The notes beneath the pieces were generated by a model, which searched no databases, was not told where the DNA came from, and worked only from the letters and a program-made list of their open reading frames with translations. Shown here piece after piece: positions 15,572 to 25,065 of a DNA stretch of 64,000 nt (its first letter is position 1; every line of letters starts with the position of its first letter). The stretch covers positions 512,801-576,800 of the forward strand of contig NZ_QGDC01000002.1 of assembly GCF_003324525.1 (NCBI RefSeq). The letters are read 5' to 3'. A program made the translations under genes and the position numbers. The DNA is from Mucilaginibacter hurinus. Its GTDB lineage: Bacteria; Bacteroidota; Bacteroidia; Sphingobacteriales; Sphingobacteriaceae.

Positions 15572-18500
15572 TTAGTTTTTGATGATCTTGTATGATGACA
15601 CCGTCTTACCCCGCGTAAGCGTTAATATATAAATACCATTGTCCTGCCCGGCCATATCTACACTGATTACGCCGCTGCCGGCAGCATATTCGCGCGTAAA
15701 CACTGTACCGCCATTTAAACGTGTTATTGTTACTTCTGCACCACCGGCAATACCGGCTGTCTCCGGCAAACTGATGTTAACCTTATCGGCAAATGGGTTG
15801 GGATATACACTGACTACCTCACCATTAGCGGCAGTGCCCGGTGCCGTAGGAACGTGTTTGTTATTGCCTGCATTTTTGGGTGCTTGTATAATCACCGTTA
15901 AGCTCGCCGATTTTTTGATGTTTAATTGCTGATGCGTTTCAATCACCTGTATTACGGCCGTGTCCGGCTGGGCCCAAATTACCGTAAACTTGTTACCGTC
16001 TGCAGCTGTGTTGTTGTTCCCGGGCAGTGTCCAGTGATATTTATTACCGTTGTCCGGGGTGTAATACTCGCTTTTACTAAAGCTTTCAACAACCGCCGGG
16101 CCGGTAATTTGCGGCGCGGGTAAACTTTCAACCGTTACTTCAATGGTGCGGCTCTTTCCTAGTCCGCAGTTAGTGTATGGCGTTGCTTCAACGGTGTATT
16201 TACCCGCCTTTTTCCATGCCACGGTAACGCTGTTTGTGCCATATTGTACAAACGGATTTCCGCTAATGGTCCATTTGTAGTATGTGTTATATTCAACAGG
16301 CATATGGTAATCGGTTTTCTGGTTAACCTCAACATAAGTTTCGCCTTTTATGTAGCCTGCATTGGCGGGCGTTATTTTTGTACCGTCCTCATATATAACG
16401 CCGTTATTGTCTGTAAAGTAAACCTTGCCCGGGTTGATACTTACAGATAAAACTGATTCGGCCAGGAAAAAATCCTTCCAGGTATTGCCGCCATCAAATG
16501 TTTCATACATGCGGTCGGCCACCATGTAACCGTGCAATCTATCTAAAAATTTAAGGTCCCTAATGTTTTGCGAATAAAGCTGCGTTTCAACCAAATTCCA
16601 GGTACGCCCGCCATCCTTTGTCTTTAACAATTTACCATCGTTGCCACCTACCAGGCCGTTTAGTTCGTCAAAAAAATGTATCGCGTTTAAATAATAAGAT
16701 GTACCCTTTGATTCCCAGGTAAGTCCCTTATCCTTTGTTTTATAAACCGTACCCGAGCCGGCAACGAAAAAGCCGGTTTTGTCATTTATAAATGAAAAGG
16801 CAAGCGTGTTTCCCATACCACCAATACCCCGGAGCTTTTCCCATGATTTACCACCATCAGCCGTGCGATACAGATAACTGTCGCTTTTAAAAAACCCTGT
16901 TTGTGCATCTATGAAATGTAATCCGGCAGGGTTATTGGCACCGGATAGCTTATGTAATGCCCAGTTTTGGCCACCATCCGCGGTAACGTGTACACCTTTA
17001 TTACTACTCACTACGCCGTTGTCTTTATCGAAAAAGAAACTACCTGTAATGTTGAACGGGTTTGATTGATTGGGGATCAGCACCTGCTGCCAGGTGAGGC
17101 CACCATCAATTGTTTTGTAGCTGCTGGTACCAAACCGGTACCAATTGTTATCGTCAATAAAGTTTGATGACACGAAACCATTGCCGGAGTAATACTGTGA
17201 GCGGTGTAGCCATGGCCCGCTAACCCCCTTCTTTAAAAAAATATCCTGCGACATTGCCCTGTAAGCACTGATGCCACTTACTAAACAAAATTTATTTCTG
17301 GTTGCGTTTATAGCAAAACCGTTAGCCGGGCGCCCATCATTCTGCATGTTCCAGGTAAAACCACCATCCGTGGTTAAATACATACCCCCATTTTCTATTA
17401 GTATAACGCCATAATTTTTGTCAATAAAATATAAACGCTTTACACTGCTTTGCATCTCGCTTATTTTTCCCCACGTTGTGCCGCCATCTGTGGTTCGGTA
17501 TATACCACGGTTAGTGGCTACAAAGCCAAGTGATTTACTTACAAATGTAATAGCAGATACGCTTACACCATAGCTATAGTCATCAAAGCCCGGCAAAACA
17601 ATGTTCTGCCATGTTTTACCGCCATCTTTCGTTCGTAATAGCTTGCCATTGCTGCCACCTACAAAACCATCGTTCTCGTCAGAAAAGTAGGCGCAGTAGA
17701 GCGTAAAAGAACTATTTACATAAGCGCTGTAGAATTGCCAGTTAACACCGCCATCGGTTGTTTTATAAAACCCATAGTCGCCCAGCAGGTAGCCAATGGA
17801 AGCATTGTAAAAATACATCCTGGTAAAATTCTGGCCCGATGTTGGCTGCGGCACCTCAACCGGGAACCATGTTGCTGCGCCATCCTCAGTTTTCAACATT
17901 CTGCCTGCCGCGTACATGTAAGCTATCTTACTGTCAATGGCCTGTATTGCGGCGTAAGAGTTGTTCACGTTGGTTTTTTGCCACGTGTTGCCATCATCGT
18001 CAGAAAAAACAATGGTATTGTTGTCGCCAACTGCAACTAAACGCCGGCCAACATAGGCCACGTCAAGTAAAGCATTTGTAGCTCGACGATAAGGGTAGCT
18101 ACAATCAGCCGGCGCAGTATTTTCCTGCGCATCTGTAACGGTGATCACAAATGACTTTTGCAGCGACGCGGCTGAGTTGCTCCCCTGTACACGTATGGTA
18201 TAAACACTTTTATTTTCGAAATCAAAAATTGCATTGGTTTTAAGCTGACCGTTTTCAATTTTGAAACTATTGTTATCACTATCACCTGATCCGGCAATCA
18301 TTTCAAACTTGTATTTGTCGGCCGCGCTGGTTGAGGGAAATGAGCCAACCACTGTTCCTACAGGCATGTTCTCATTAACGGCCTTGTTGCTCAGCTTAAA
18401 CAACGGAATATCCTCGGTAAAATTGATGATTTTCAGCAAATCACCAGCCGGCAGATGCATTCCTTTTTGTGCTACACCGGCGGCGTTACCTACCAGGTTA

Positions 18501-20119
18501 ACAGTTATATTAGCATTAGGGTTATTAATTGATTTTATATTAAATGTGCCTTTAGTTTGCCCTACCCTCCCTGTTAAGTAGGCCAGCCTGAGTGATGTTT
18601 GATTGCCCGGCGCTAACACCTGGTCTGGCTGCCCCCCCAGGTAAAATGGCGCCCCTGAAACCGATATCTCGTGCAGTTTTAGCTCGTTTTTGCCGCGATT
18701 TTTAATGGTTACCTGCATTAAAGCAACACTATCAGCCAATGAGTTAAAATTTACAACTGTGCCGGTGTTTGCCATGGTATAGCCTACTGTTAACTCAATA
18801 AGCGGCGAAGGTGTGTTTGCCCACAACTCGTAGTAGCGGTAATATTGATCTCTTTTTTGTGATGTTACGTAAACAATGCCGTTTGCTTCAAACATTTTAT
18901 CAGGATTATCAGGCATATCAATATCAACGGCCGGATCAGAACTGCCGTCATAACTGTACAGCCTGGCCGGGTTGTAGTAGTAAGCCTGTGCGGCTATCAT
19001 GTACATTTTATTACCAACTACTACAGGTTTTTGACCGGGACGCAAAAAGACATTACCAATTTTTGCCGTGCCGGTTTCAGTGCCATCAGTCCCCCAAAAC
19101 TCATAATTACGGGCCGCCGAAAAATACATTTTATTGTTATACCAGGTAAAATTTTGGGAGTTAGAATTGCTCGTGTACCGGTCCCAGCTAAACGTTTTTA
19201 CCTGTTGTGTACCGGCTGTTGTGCCATCACTTTTCCATATTGCATCCGTTCCGGTATAATTTCCGTCGTAAGATTGCATAGCAAAATAAAAGTTATCGCC
19301 GGCAGCAGTAAAATTGTTAATGTACAGCTGGCCATAGTTTGCCGCTTTATACTCTTTTAACAGTACCGCAGTTGTACTGCCAGGCGAAAGCGCATATATT
19401 TTTATATTTTGCTGCGACGTCCAGTCGCCCCCGTCACAACTCACAAACACCAGCTTGCCATTCCAACTTAATAAATTGGTTATGTAATAGTTGTTATCAT
19501 TGGTGAGCTTAATGGTTTTGGTGCCGGCCGACGTACCATCAGTACGCTGTAGCACATGGTTTTCGTATAATATGTACAAGTAGTTACCTGCAACAATTAA
19601 TTTATTTATAGCGCCATTGTTGGCTGGTGACACTTTTATTGTGCCCGCGCTGGTTCCATCTGTTTTCCAGATAGACGCGCTATTGCCGCCGCCTTCATAT
19701 GCCGCGAAAATCAAATTCCCTTTATAAAGTGTAAAGTGCCGCGGCAAACCGCTGTTGCGCGAAAACGATTTTAGTTTTACTGTACCTGCAAAAGTGCCGT
19801 CACTTTTCCATATCACCGGCCCGGTTACGTCATCGTATCCCGGAAAGTAAACATGATCTTTAAATGTAAACATTTCTACGCCAGTGGATGAGCTGTTTAT
19901 ATTTAACGGTTTAACCAACGTAGTTCCCTGCGGTGTGCCATCGCTACGCCAAAGGCCTGCATTAAACTCATCGCGACTTAAAAACAGCAAATTATTACCA
20001 AGTTTTCCGGTAGAAAATGTTTCGGTGGTTAACAGGGTTTTTAATAACACCTGAGCCTGTAACACCTCCGTTTGCAACAAGCAAACCATGGCGCACAACA
20101 ATATTGTTTTTTTTAACAT
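15572..20119 (-). CDS. large secreted T9SS protein with ELWxxDGT and BNR-like repeats
   Basis: 1515 residues. After a signal peptide (to about 22) come: ELWxxDGT-type repeats (WKSDGTxxGT units) to about 440; a choice-of-anchor-like beta domain near 450-550; a cadherin-like domain near 570-665 (VNENMPVGTVVGSF to FVITVTD); many YCF48/BNR-like repeats (TTDGGxxW units) to about 1240; two PKD-like domains to about 1410; and a type IX sorting domain (VYPNPFADKVNI to YKIIKN). The repeats predict beta-propellers on the cell surface. The ligand is unknown; carbohydrate or adhesion roles are common guesses. It is monocistronic, apart from the small ORF just upstream. Confidence 0.88.
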   Translation of the reverse strand: MLKKTILLCAMVCLLQTEVLQAQVLLKTLLTTETFSTGKLGNNLLFLSRDEFNAGLWRSDGTPQGTTLVKPLNINSSSTGVEMFTFKDHVYFPGYDDVTGPVIWKSDGTFAGTVKLKSFSRNSGLPRHFTLYKGNLIFAAYEGGGNSASIWKTDGTSAGTIKVSPANNGAINKLIVAGNYLYILYENHVLQRTDGTSAGTKTIKLTNDNNYYITNLLSWNGKLVFVSCDGGDWTSQQNIKIYALSPGSTTAVLLKEYKAANYGQLYINNFTAAGDNFYFAMQSYDGNYTGTDAIWKSDGTTAGTQQVKTFSWDRYTSNSNSQNFTWYNNKMYFSAARNYEFWGTDGTETGTAKIGNVFLRPGQKPVVVGNKMYMIAAQAYYYNPARLYSYDGSSDPAVDIDMPDNPDKMFEANGIVYVTSQKRDQYYRYYELWANTPSPLIELTVGYTMANTGTVVNFNSLADSVALMQVTIKNRGKNELKLHEISVSGAPFYLGGQPDQVLAPGNQTSLRLAYLTGRVGQTKGTFNIKSINNPNANITVNLVGNAAGVAQKGMHLPAGDLLKIINFTEDIPLFKLSNKAVNENMPVGTVVGSFPSTSAADKYKFEMIAGSGDSDNNSFKIENGQLKTNAIFDFENKSVYTIRVQGSNSAASLQKSFVITVTDAQENTAPADCSYPYRRATNALLDVAYVGRRLVAVGDNNTIVFSDDDGNTWQKTNVNNSYAAIQAIDSKIAYMYAAGRMLKTEDGAATWFPVEVPQPTSGQNFTRMYFYNASIGYLLGDYGFYKTTDGGVNWQFYSAYVNSSFTLYCAYFSDENDGFVGGSNGKLLRTKDGGKTWQNIVLPGFDDYSYGVSVSAITFVSKSLGFVATNRGIYRTTDGGTTWGKISEMQSSVKRLYFIDKNYGVILIENGGMYLTTDGGFTWNMQNDGRPANGFAINATRNKFCLVSGISAYRAMSQDIFLKKGVSGPWLHRSQYYSGNGFVSSNFIDDNNWYRFGTSSYKTIDGGLTWQQVLIPNQSNPFNITGSFFFDKDNGVVSSNKGVHVTADGGQNWALHKLSGANNPAGLHFIDAQTGFFKSDSYLYRTADGGKSWEKLRGIGGMGNTLAFSFINDKTGFFVAGSGTVYKTKDKGLTWESKGTSYYLNAIHFFDELNGLVGGNDGKLLKTKDGGRTWNLVETQLYSQNIRDLKFLDRLHGYMVADRMYETFDGGNTWKDFFLAESVLSVSINPGKVYFTDNNGVIYEDGTKITPANAGYIKGETYVEVNQKTDYHMPVEYNTYYKWTISGNPFVQYGTNSVTVAWKKAGKYTVEATPYTNCGLGKSRTIEVTVESLPAPQITGPAVVESFSKSEYYTPDNGNKYHWTLPGNNNTAADGNKFTVIWAQPDTAVIQVIETHQQLNIKKSASLTVIIQAPKNAGNNKHVPTAPGTAANGEVVSVYPNPFADKVNISLPETAGIAGGAEVTITRLNGGTVFTREYAAGSGVISVDMAGQDNGIYILTLTRGKTVSSYKIIKN

Positions 20120-20126
20120 GATAGGT

Positions 20127-20282
20127 TTAGATTGAGGAGCAGGTTACGTAGTTTCTGTGTACTGATTCATTGCGAAGCATAAAGTTATCCTGCTGAAATT
20201 TTTTTATAAAACTTTGCGCATAAGTATGTACTGACAGCAGCGTAATAAATGCTGCTAAAAAGAAGGTAGCTTTGTTAAGCAT
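20127..20282 (-). CDS. possible 51-residue secreted peptide
   Basis: An ATG ORF of 51 codons ending 8 bases before the start of the giant T9SS gene. It begins MLNKATFFLAAFITLLSV with a cleavage-like VHTYA-Q, leaving a mature peptide of about 29 residues with one Cys near the end. The signal-peptide character argues for a real gene; it has no family I recognise. It could instead be a decayed 5' end of another surface protein gene. The rest of 20283-20431 holds nothing I can identify. Confidence 0.4.
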   Translation of the reverse strand: MLNKATFFLAAFITLLSVHTYAQSFIKKFQQDNFMLRNESVHRNYVTCSSI

Positions 20283-20431
20283 GATAAGGTTGAATAATAA
20301 TTAAGTAATTAGTACTCAAATCTATAAAAACATCTCAACTTTTAAAGTAAGCGTTACTACAATAAATTGAACTTCACTGAAGATAACCTTAGCTGCGGGC
20401 CAATACATCATCAGGTTGAGATGAGCAACTC

Positions 20432-20752
20432 TTATTTATTAGCTGGAGCTAGCTTGCTTAAGATACTATTATCTACGTAAAAAGTTCCAAAAGGCACCAT
20501 AGACGCTACCAGAAGCTTCCAGGTTATCTTTGTAAACTTCCAGTTTTGCGCAATAGCAACGCTTATGGTGTTAAACACGTACCATAAAAAAAGCACGCCA
20601 TGTACAGGGCCTACAATTTTTACTACGGCGGGTGAGTCAAACCAATATTTCAGGGGCATCCCGGCAAACACCAGTATTATAAGAGAAGCGCCTTCAAGAT
20701 ATCCTAAAAGTCTTAACCGTCCAATCGGGTCTTTTATCATATTTATATTCAT
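20432..20752 (-). CDS. DUF3817 membrane protein
   Basis: About 106 residues from MNINMIKDPIGRLRLLGYLEG. It has three predicted membrane segments and the DUF3817 pattern: YLEGASLIILVFAGMPLKYW, then VGPVHGVLFLWYVF and a final VASMVPFGTFYVD. The function is unknown. The frame is open 40 codons further upstream, but that part overlaps the neighbouring gene and does not match the family. The preceding membrane protein gene ends 29 bases upstream, so they are probably cotranscribed. Confidence 0.82.
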   Translation of the reverse strand: MNINMIKDPIGRLRLLGYLEGASLIILVFAGMPLKYWFDSPAVVKIVGPVHGVLFLWYVFNTISVAIAQNWKFTKITWKLLVASMVPFGTFYVDNSILSKLAPANK

Positions 20753-20781
20753 ATCCAATATTATATCAGTTACCTGCCAAT

Positions 20782-21243
20782 TTAATATAAACGCCCCAAT
20801 GGCCGGGCTGCCAGCGGCGAAAATGGCCAGGGTATGGCAATTATAATCAGCAATAAGGCTATGCAAAACCAACGCAGCATAGTTCGGTACCTATCGCTGT
20901 CAGCGGCTTCCCGCTTTGCCTTTGCCGACCCGATGGTTATAATAATTACCGCAGTAAACATCATAGCCGCGTGGAAATACCTGAAAAAGTCCTGCTGATT
21001 AATTAACTCATTGCTAACCGGCCATTTATTTGCCATAACCAACGGGCTTTGAAAATATAGCAGCGTGCCAATCACCAGTTGAAGGTGAGCAATAGTGGCT
21101 GTCCAGTGCCTGAAGGCGTTTGCGACCCGTGTGAACGGACGGTTTTTAACCAGACCTATACACGCTATAAAAATAGACGTAGAAAGGCTAATTACAACAA
21201 GCCAGCGAAATAACGAGTGTGTCGAGAGTAGAAAATTATACAT
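20782..21243 (-). CDS. four-helix membrane protein of unknown function
   Basis: 153 residues with four hydrophobic segments (about 12-32, 45-66, 88-108, 122-142). Histidines recur near the membrane segments: STHSLFRW, RHWTATIAHLQL and YFHAAMM. This would suit a haem-binding or cytochrome b-like bundle, but no family is recognised, so that is speculation. It is followed by the DUF3817 gene. From 21244 to 21458 I see nothing notable. Confidence 0.7.
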   Translation of the reverse strand: MYNFLLSTHSLFRWLVVISLSTSIFIACIGLVKNRPFTRVANAFRHWTATIAHLQLVIGTLLYFQSPLVMANKWPVSNELINQQDFFRYFHAAMMFTAVIIITIGSAKAKREAADSDRYRTMLRWFCIALLLIIIAIPWPFSPLAARPLGRLY

Positions 21244-21458
21244 GCAAATGAATAGCAGGTACCCTACTGCGAATTGCTGCCATTAGTAAACTGCGGCTAA
21301 AACCCAGCCTGACGTAACGCAAGTGGCGAGCGGTACCCTCGCATAGTGCTTTAATAAGTTACAATTATCGTGTTACTGCCGTAATTTAGCAACATAATGG
21401 CGTCATAATACAATATTAGTCAACGGGCACAGCCGCGGGGCAATAGAGTGAAAAATTG

Positions 21459-24400
21459 CTAGCTAAGGTTTAGCGTAGCCTGCTCTGCCTTCCTTACAAT
21501 ATCAGTGATGATGTTATCCAACTCGTGTATTGATGAAACGATGTTTTTTAACAGGAAGGCGGTGTCGACCGGGTCGTTATCATGATTTTCGAGGATATCA
21601 ATAAGGCCTAATACACGGGCTAACGGCGCCCTTACTATGTGCATTTGTATCCAGGCTATTTCACCGAGCCTCTTGTTCTGTTTCTCCAGCGCTTCAAGGT
21701 AAATCAATCGCTCGGTTATGTTATTGGCCAGTACCAGGTGGGCCGATTTACCTTTAAACGGGATAGTATTGCGTTTTATTTCTACTTGTATACGTTCACC
21801 GCTTTTCTTTTTGTGCGTAAATACGCCTACAAAAAAATCTTTTTGTAAGCGGCCTTTTTCATTGGCTTCGTACAATTCACCCAGTTTATCAGCGGGCCGT
21901 ATGTCCTTTATCGTCATACTTAAAAATTCGTCTCTTGTGTAGCCATACTGTTGAATTGCAGCTATATTAACATCTAAAAATTGCAGCGTTTCTACATCAT
22001 AAACCCACATAGGCTGCGGACTTAAGTGAAATAAGTCGCTATATCGGCTTTCTGACTGCTCTAGCTCCAAAGTTTTTCGTTCCCGTTCGTTCTCAGCCTT
22101 TTTCCTATCCGATACGTCAATGCCGATACACTGGATCTCGGCAGGCTGGCCTGCTGAATTTGTAAGGCAGATAAAATGCCAAAAGGTATACTTTATTGCC
22201 CCGTCCTTACCATACTTTTCCAACTCTGCCTCAAATACCTGGTTAGGATGAGCGATACATTTTTGGCTAACCTCAACAATGCGTTGCTGCTGGTGAGGCT
22301 GCACAAAAGCCATAGCGTTTGTACCAACAACATCAGTTCCGTTAGCAAACCCAAAATCTTCTTTGTACTTTTTATTGGCGTAACTGTAGTTGCCGTTAAA
22401 ATCAATGCGTATCACATAATTTGTTTGCGACTCAACCAGGTTACGCAACCGTGTTTCGCTGGCTGCAAGTTCTTCCTGAATCCTTTTACTTTGCGTGATA
22501 TCCATATAAGCGGCTATCACTTTGGACGGTTCGCCATGGTGATCCAGCTTTATACGGCCCCATGTGCGCAGATTCCTTACTTCACCATCCGGGCGTATAA
22601 TCCGTTCTTCAGAAACAAAGTCTTCGTGCGTCTTAAAAAAATTGCCTATCCTGGCCATAACCATATCCTTATCTTCCGGGTGTAAAAAGTCATAGTAAAG
22701 ATCGATTGTAGGCTTAACTGTTTTATCTATGCCAAATATGTTGTACAATTCATTTGACCACGTTAGCTCGCGGGTTTTAACGTCTAGCTGAACGCTGCCA
22801 AAATGTGCCAGTTCCTGACTCTGCCTCATCAAAAAGTTGGCTTCTTCCAGCAACTCCAAATCACTGCGGTTTTGCAGTATAAGCTGAATAAGGTATACCG
22901 CCCTATCAATTATTTTCAATTCATCGTTTGTAGGCCATTTTACTGATTTGTAGTACATGCCTAAGGTTGCTATTACCGTGCCGCCGGCGTTTACAATAGG
23001 CTGCGACCAGCAGGCGCGTAAGTTATTTTGTAAAGCAATTTGCTTATAATTGACCCATCGAGCGTCGTTTGCTATATCACTGGCTATTACCTTCTCATTT
23101 TTAAAAGCTGCCGTGCCGCATGACCCGGTATTGTCTGCCACCTCCAGGTTTTCTATCGCCGCTTGATAGTCTGGCGGCAATGAATTGGCAACCCAATTGT
23201 ATAAATGCCCATTTTTTACTTGCATAATGGAACAAATCATCTCCGGAAAAATACTTTCAATACCTTGCAGGTAGGTTCTTAACACGGTGGTTGTTGGCTC
23301 TGTTGCCCTGGCGTTTAACTCTAGCACCTGTTTTTCTATATGCTCCAGTTCTGAAATTCTTTTTGATGCGGTTATATCCATCATCAATCCTCTGAGCCAC
23401 TTCGGTGCGCCGTTTTCGCGGATCACCGACACCGATACCTTCATCCAAACCTCGGTACCGTCTTTTTTTACGACGCGATAATCGCCTGTATAATTTTCTC
23501 TTTCATGTATCTGTTTAAAGGCCTGAGACAGTATATCCGCCTTATCATCAGGATAAAGTAATTTATCAATAAAACCGGGCCGGCGGATGCACTCTGCAGG
23601 CGTGTAACCCAGCAAATCGGTAACATGACCGTTAATAAAAATAAGTTCCAGGGTTTGCGCGTCGCTTTCAAACACAATGCCATCAACTGTTTGAATAAGC
23701 GTTTCCAGTCGGTTACGCGAATCCTCTAATGCCTGCTGCGTTAATTTTTGTTTGGTAATATCATGGCCAATACCGTACATTCTTTTAAATACACCGTCAA
23801 CCAATTCACCTTTACCGGTAAACCTTATCCATCGTTCATTGCCTTTTGGCGTAAGTACATTAAGTTCAACATCAAAATAATCTCCTTTTTCAACCGCTCT
23901 TTTGTACAGATCCTCAAAAATGTCCCTATCCCGCTGCCCTTTTAAAAGTGTTAGCCCAAAATCGCGCGTTATCTCGGTTCCGGGTTCCACCTCCATAATT
24001 TCATAATGAATATCGGGCCAATAAAACCGGTTATTACTATCCATTTCCCAGCTACCAATTCGTGCAACCTTTTGCGTCTCTCTTAAAAAACGCTCGTTGT
24101 CAATAAGTTTCGCATCCTTTTGCTTTTCCTTCTCGCGGGCTATAACAATGTCAGTAACGTTTTGCAGCGTACGGATAACAAAGTCTATCTGGCCTTCAGT
24201 ATTTAAAATGGGCGTATTAGTCGCCTCGAAATACAGGGTTTCCACCCCACTGATTGCCGCAAGCGGTTTTAAAAATTTTTGTACCGGGGTTTTTACAGCT
24301 TGTTTTTTTAAGTATACTTCTTTTATTGATTGTTCAACGTCCGAAAGCCCCTGTGCCTCCAGGTGCATGCCAGGGTGCGGTTCTTTGATAAAAAAAGAAG

Positions 24401-24551
24401 TGTTAATTATTTCGTGTGAGGGGCGCCCCGTAAGGGCAATGTAACCAGCATTTGCCTGCAGCACACGTATATCGGGATAGTTACCCTGCAAAATAACAGT
24501 AGGAACAGGCGAAGCTTCAAATATGTGGTAAAAAAGGTCCCTAGTCTCCAT
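21459..24551 (-). CDS. multi-PAS/GAF sensor with phosphoacceptor helix but no ATPase domain
   Basis: 1030 residues, soluble. By eye there are PAS domains near 5-130, 155-270, 275-395, 575-695, 700-825 and 835-950, several with PAC segments (e.g. VKKDGTEVWMKV, IRPDGEVRNLRTWG), and a GAF domain near 410-570. The last 77 residues form a coiled region with an H-box-like MHIVRAPLARVLGL (His971), but the protein ends without a HATPase_c domain. It may be phosphorylated by or dimerise with another kinase, or be a remnant. No response regulator is adjacent. Confidence 0.85.
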   Translation of the reverse strand: METRDLFYHIFEASPVPTVILQGNYPDIRVLQANAGYIALTGRPSHEIINTSFFIKEPHPGMHLEAQGLSDVEQSIKEVYLKKQAVKTPVQKFLKPLAAISGVETLYFEATNTPILNTEGQIDFVIRTLQNVTDIVIAREKEKQKDAKLIDNERFLRETQKVARIGSWEMDSNNRFYWPDIHYEIMEVEPGTEITRDFGLTLLKGQRDRDIFEDLYKRAVEKGDYFDVELNVLTPKGNERWIRFTGKGELVDGVFKRMYGIGHDITKQKLTQQALEDSRNRLETLIQTVDGIVFESDAQTLELIFINGHVTDLLGYTPAECIRRPGFIDKLLYPDDKADILSQAFKQIHERENYTGDYRVVKKDGTEVWMKVSVSVIRENGAPKWLRGLMMDITASKRISELEHIEKQVLELNARATEPTTTVLRTYLQGIESIFPEMICSIMQVKNGHLYNWVANSLPPDYQAAIENLEVADNTGSCGTAAFKNEKVIASDIANDARWVNYKQIALQNNLRACWSQPIVNAGGTVIATLGMYYKSVKWPTNDELKIIDRAVYLIQLILQNRSDLELLEEANFLMRQSQELAHFGSVQLDVKTRELTWSNELYNIFGIDKTVKPTIDLYYDFLHPEDKDMVMARIGNFFKTHEDFVSEERIIRPDGEVRNLRTWGRIKLDHHGEPSKVIAAYMDITQSKRIQEELAASETRLRNLVESQTNYVIRIDFNGNYSYANKKYKEDFGFANGTDVVGTNAMAFVQPHQQQRIVEVSQKCIAHPNQVFEAELEKYGKDGAIKYTFWHFICLTNSAGQPAEIQCIGIDVSDRKKAENERERKTLELEQSESRYSDLFHLSPQPMWVYDVETLQFLDVNIAAIQQYGYTRDEFLSMTIKDIRPADKLGELYEANEKGRLQKDFFVGVFTHKKKSGERIQVEIKRNTIPFKGKSAHLVLANNITERLIYLEALEKQNKRLGEIAWIQMHIVRAPLARVLGLIDILENHDNDPVDTAFLLKNIVSSIHELDNIITDIVRKAEQATLNLS

Positions 24552-24645
24552 CTTGCCATTTTAATTTCCAACAATACTCGTGTTAAAATGTTTATTTTGC
24601 ACCGTAACCGGCAGCTTTTCGCTAACATTGGCATAGCCCATAGTT

Positions 24646-25019
24646 CTATGATAACACCGTGTATGGCGGAACTTTATTGGTAAGCATTTCGTGCCATTGC
24701 AGTATTTGGTGCAACACAATGCCATCGGCAAAACCACCCCGGCCTATGCCTAACACCGCCGCTGCCGATAAAAGCGGCACCGAAGTAGCCGGTAGCGTTC
24801 TGGTTTGGCCGAGCAGCCCTTCACGATGACGTTTTGCCGCCCGGTAAATAAGTACAGCAATGATAGCCGCCATTACGATGAAAGCCGAAAGCATGCTCGT
24901 AAATTAGGGTAAAAAGTGCTGTTGTAAATTCCGTTTTGGAGCGATTTATTACACGTAGTACATGCTAATGACGCATTTGATAACAGTATTGAAATTACAA
25001 AAGCGATCAATTTTTTCAT
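24646..25019 (-). pseudogene. broken exported membrane protein / DUF2243 gene
   Basis: Two frames read in sequence. The first starts at 25019: a signal peptide MKKLIAFVISILLSNASLA, then CTTCNKSLQNGIYNSTFYPN. The second begins near MLSAFIVMAAIIAVLIYRAAKRHRE and runs into LGIGRGGFADGIVLHQILQWHEML, a DUF2243 signature. One extra base in the T run after YPN would join them (YPNFTSMLSAF). The DUF2243 part stops after about 35 residues, far short of the family length. I read this as a gene damaged by a frameshift and by loss of its 3' part. Confidence 0.6.
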
Positions 25020-25065
25020 GTTCGGCTGGCCTGTTAAACTTAAACATGATATATTCCATATCGTT

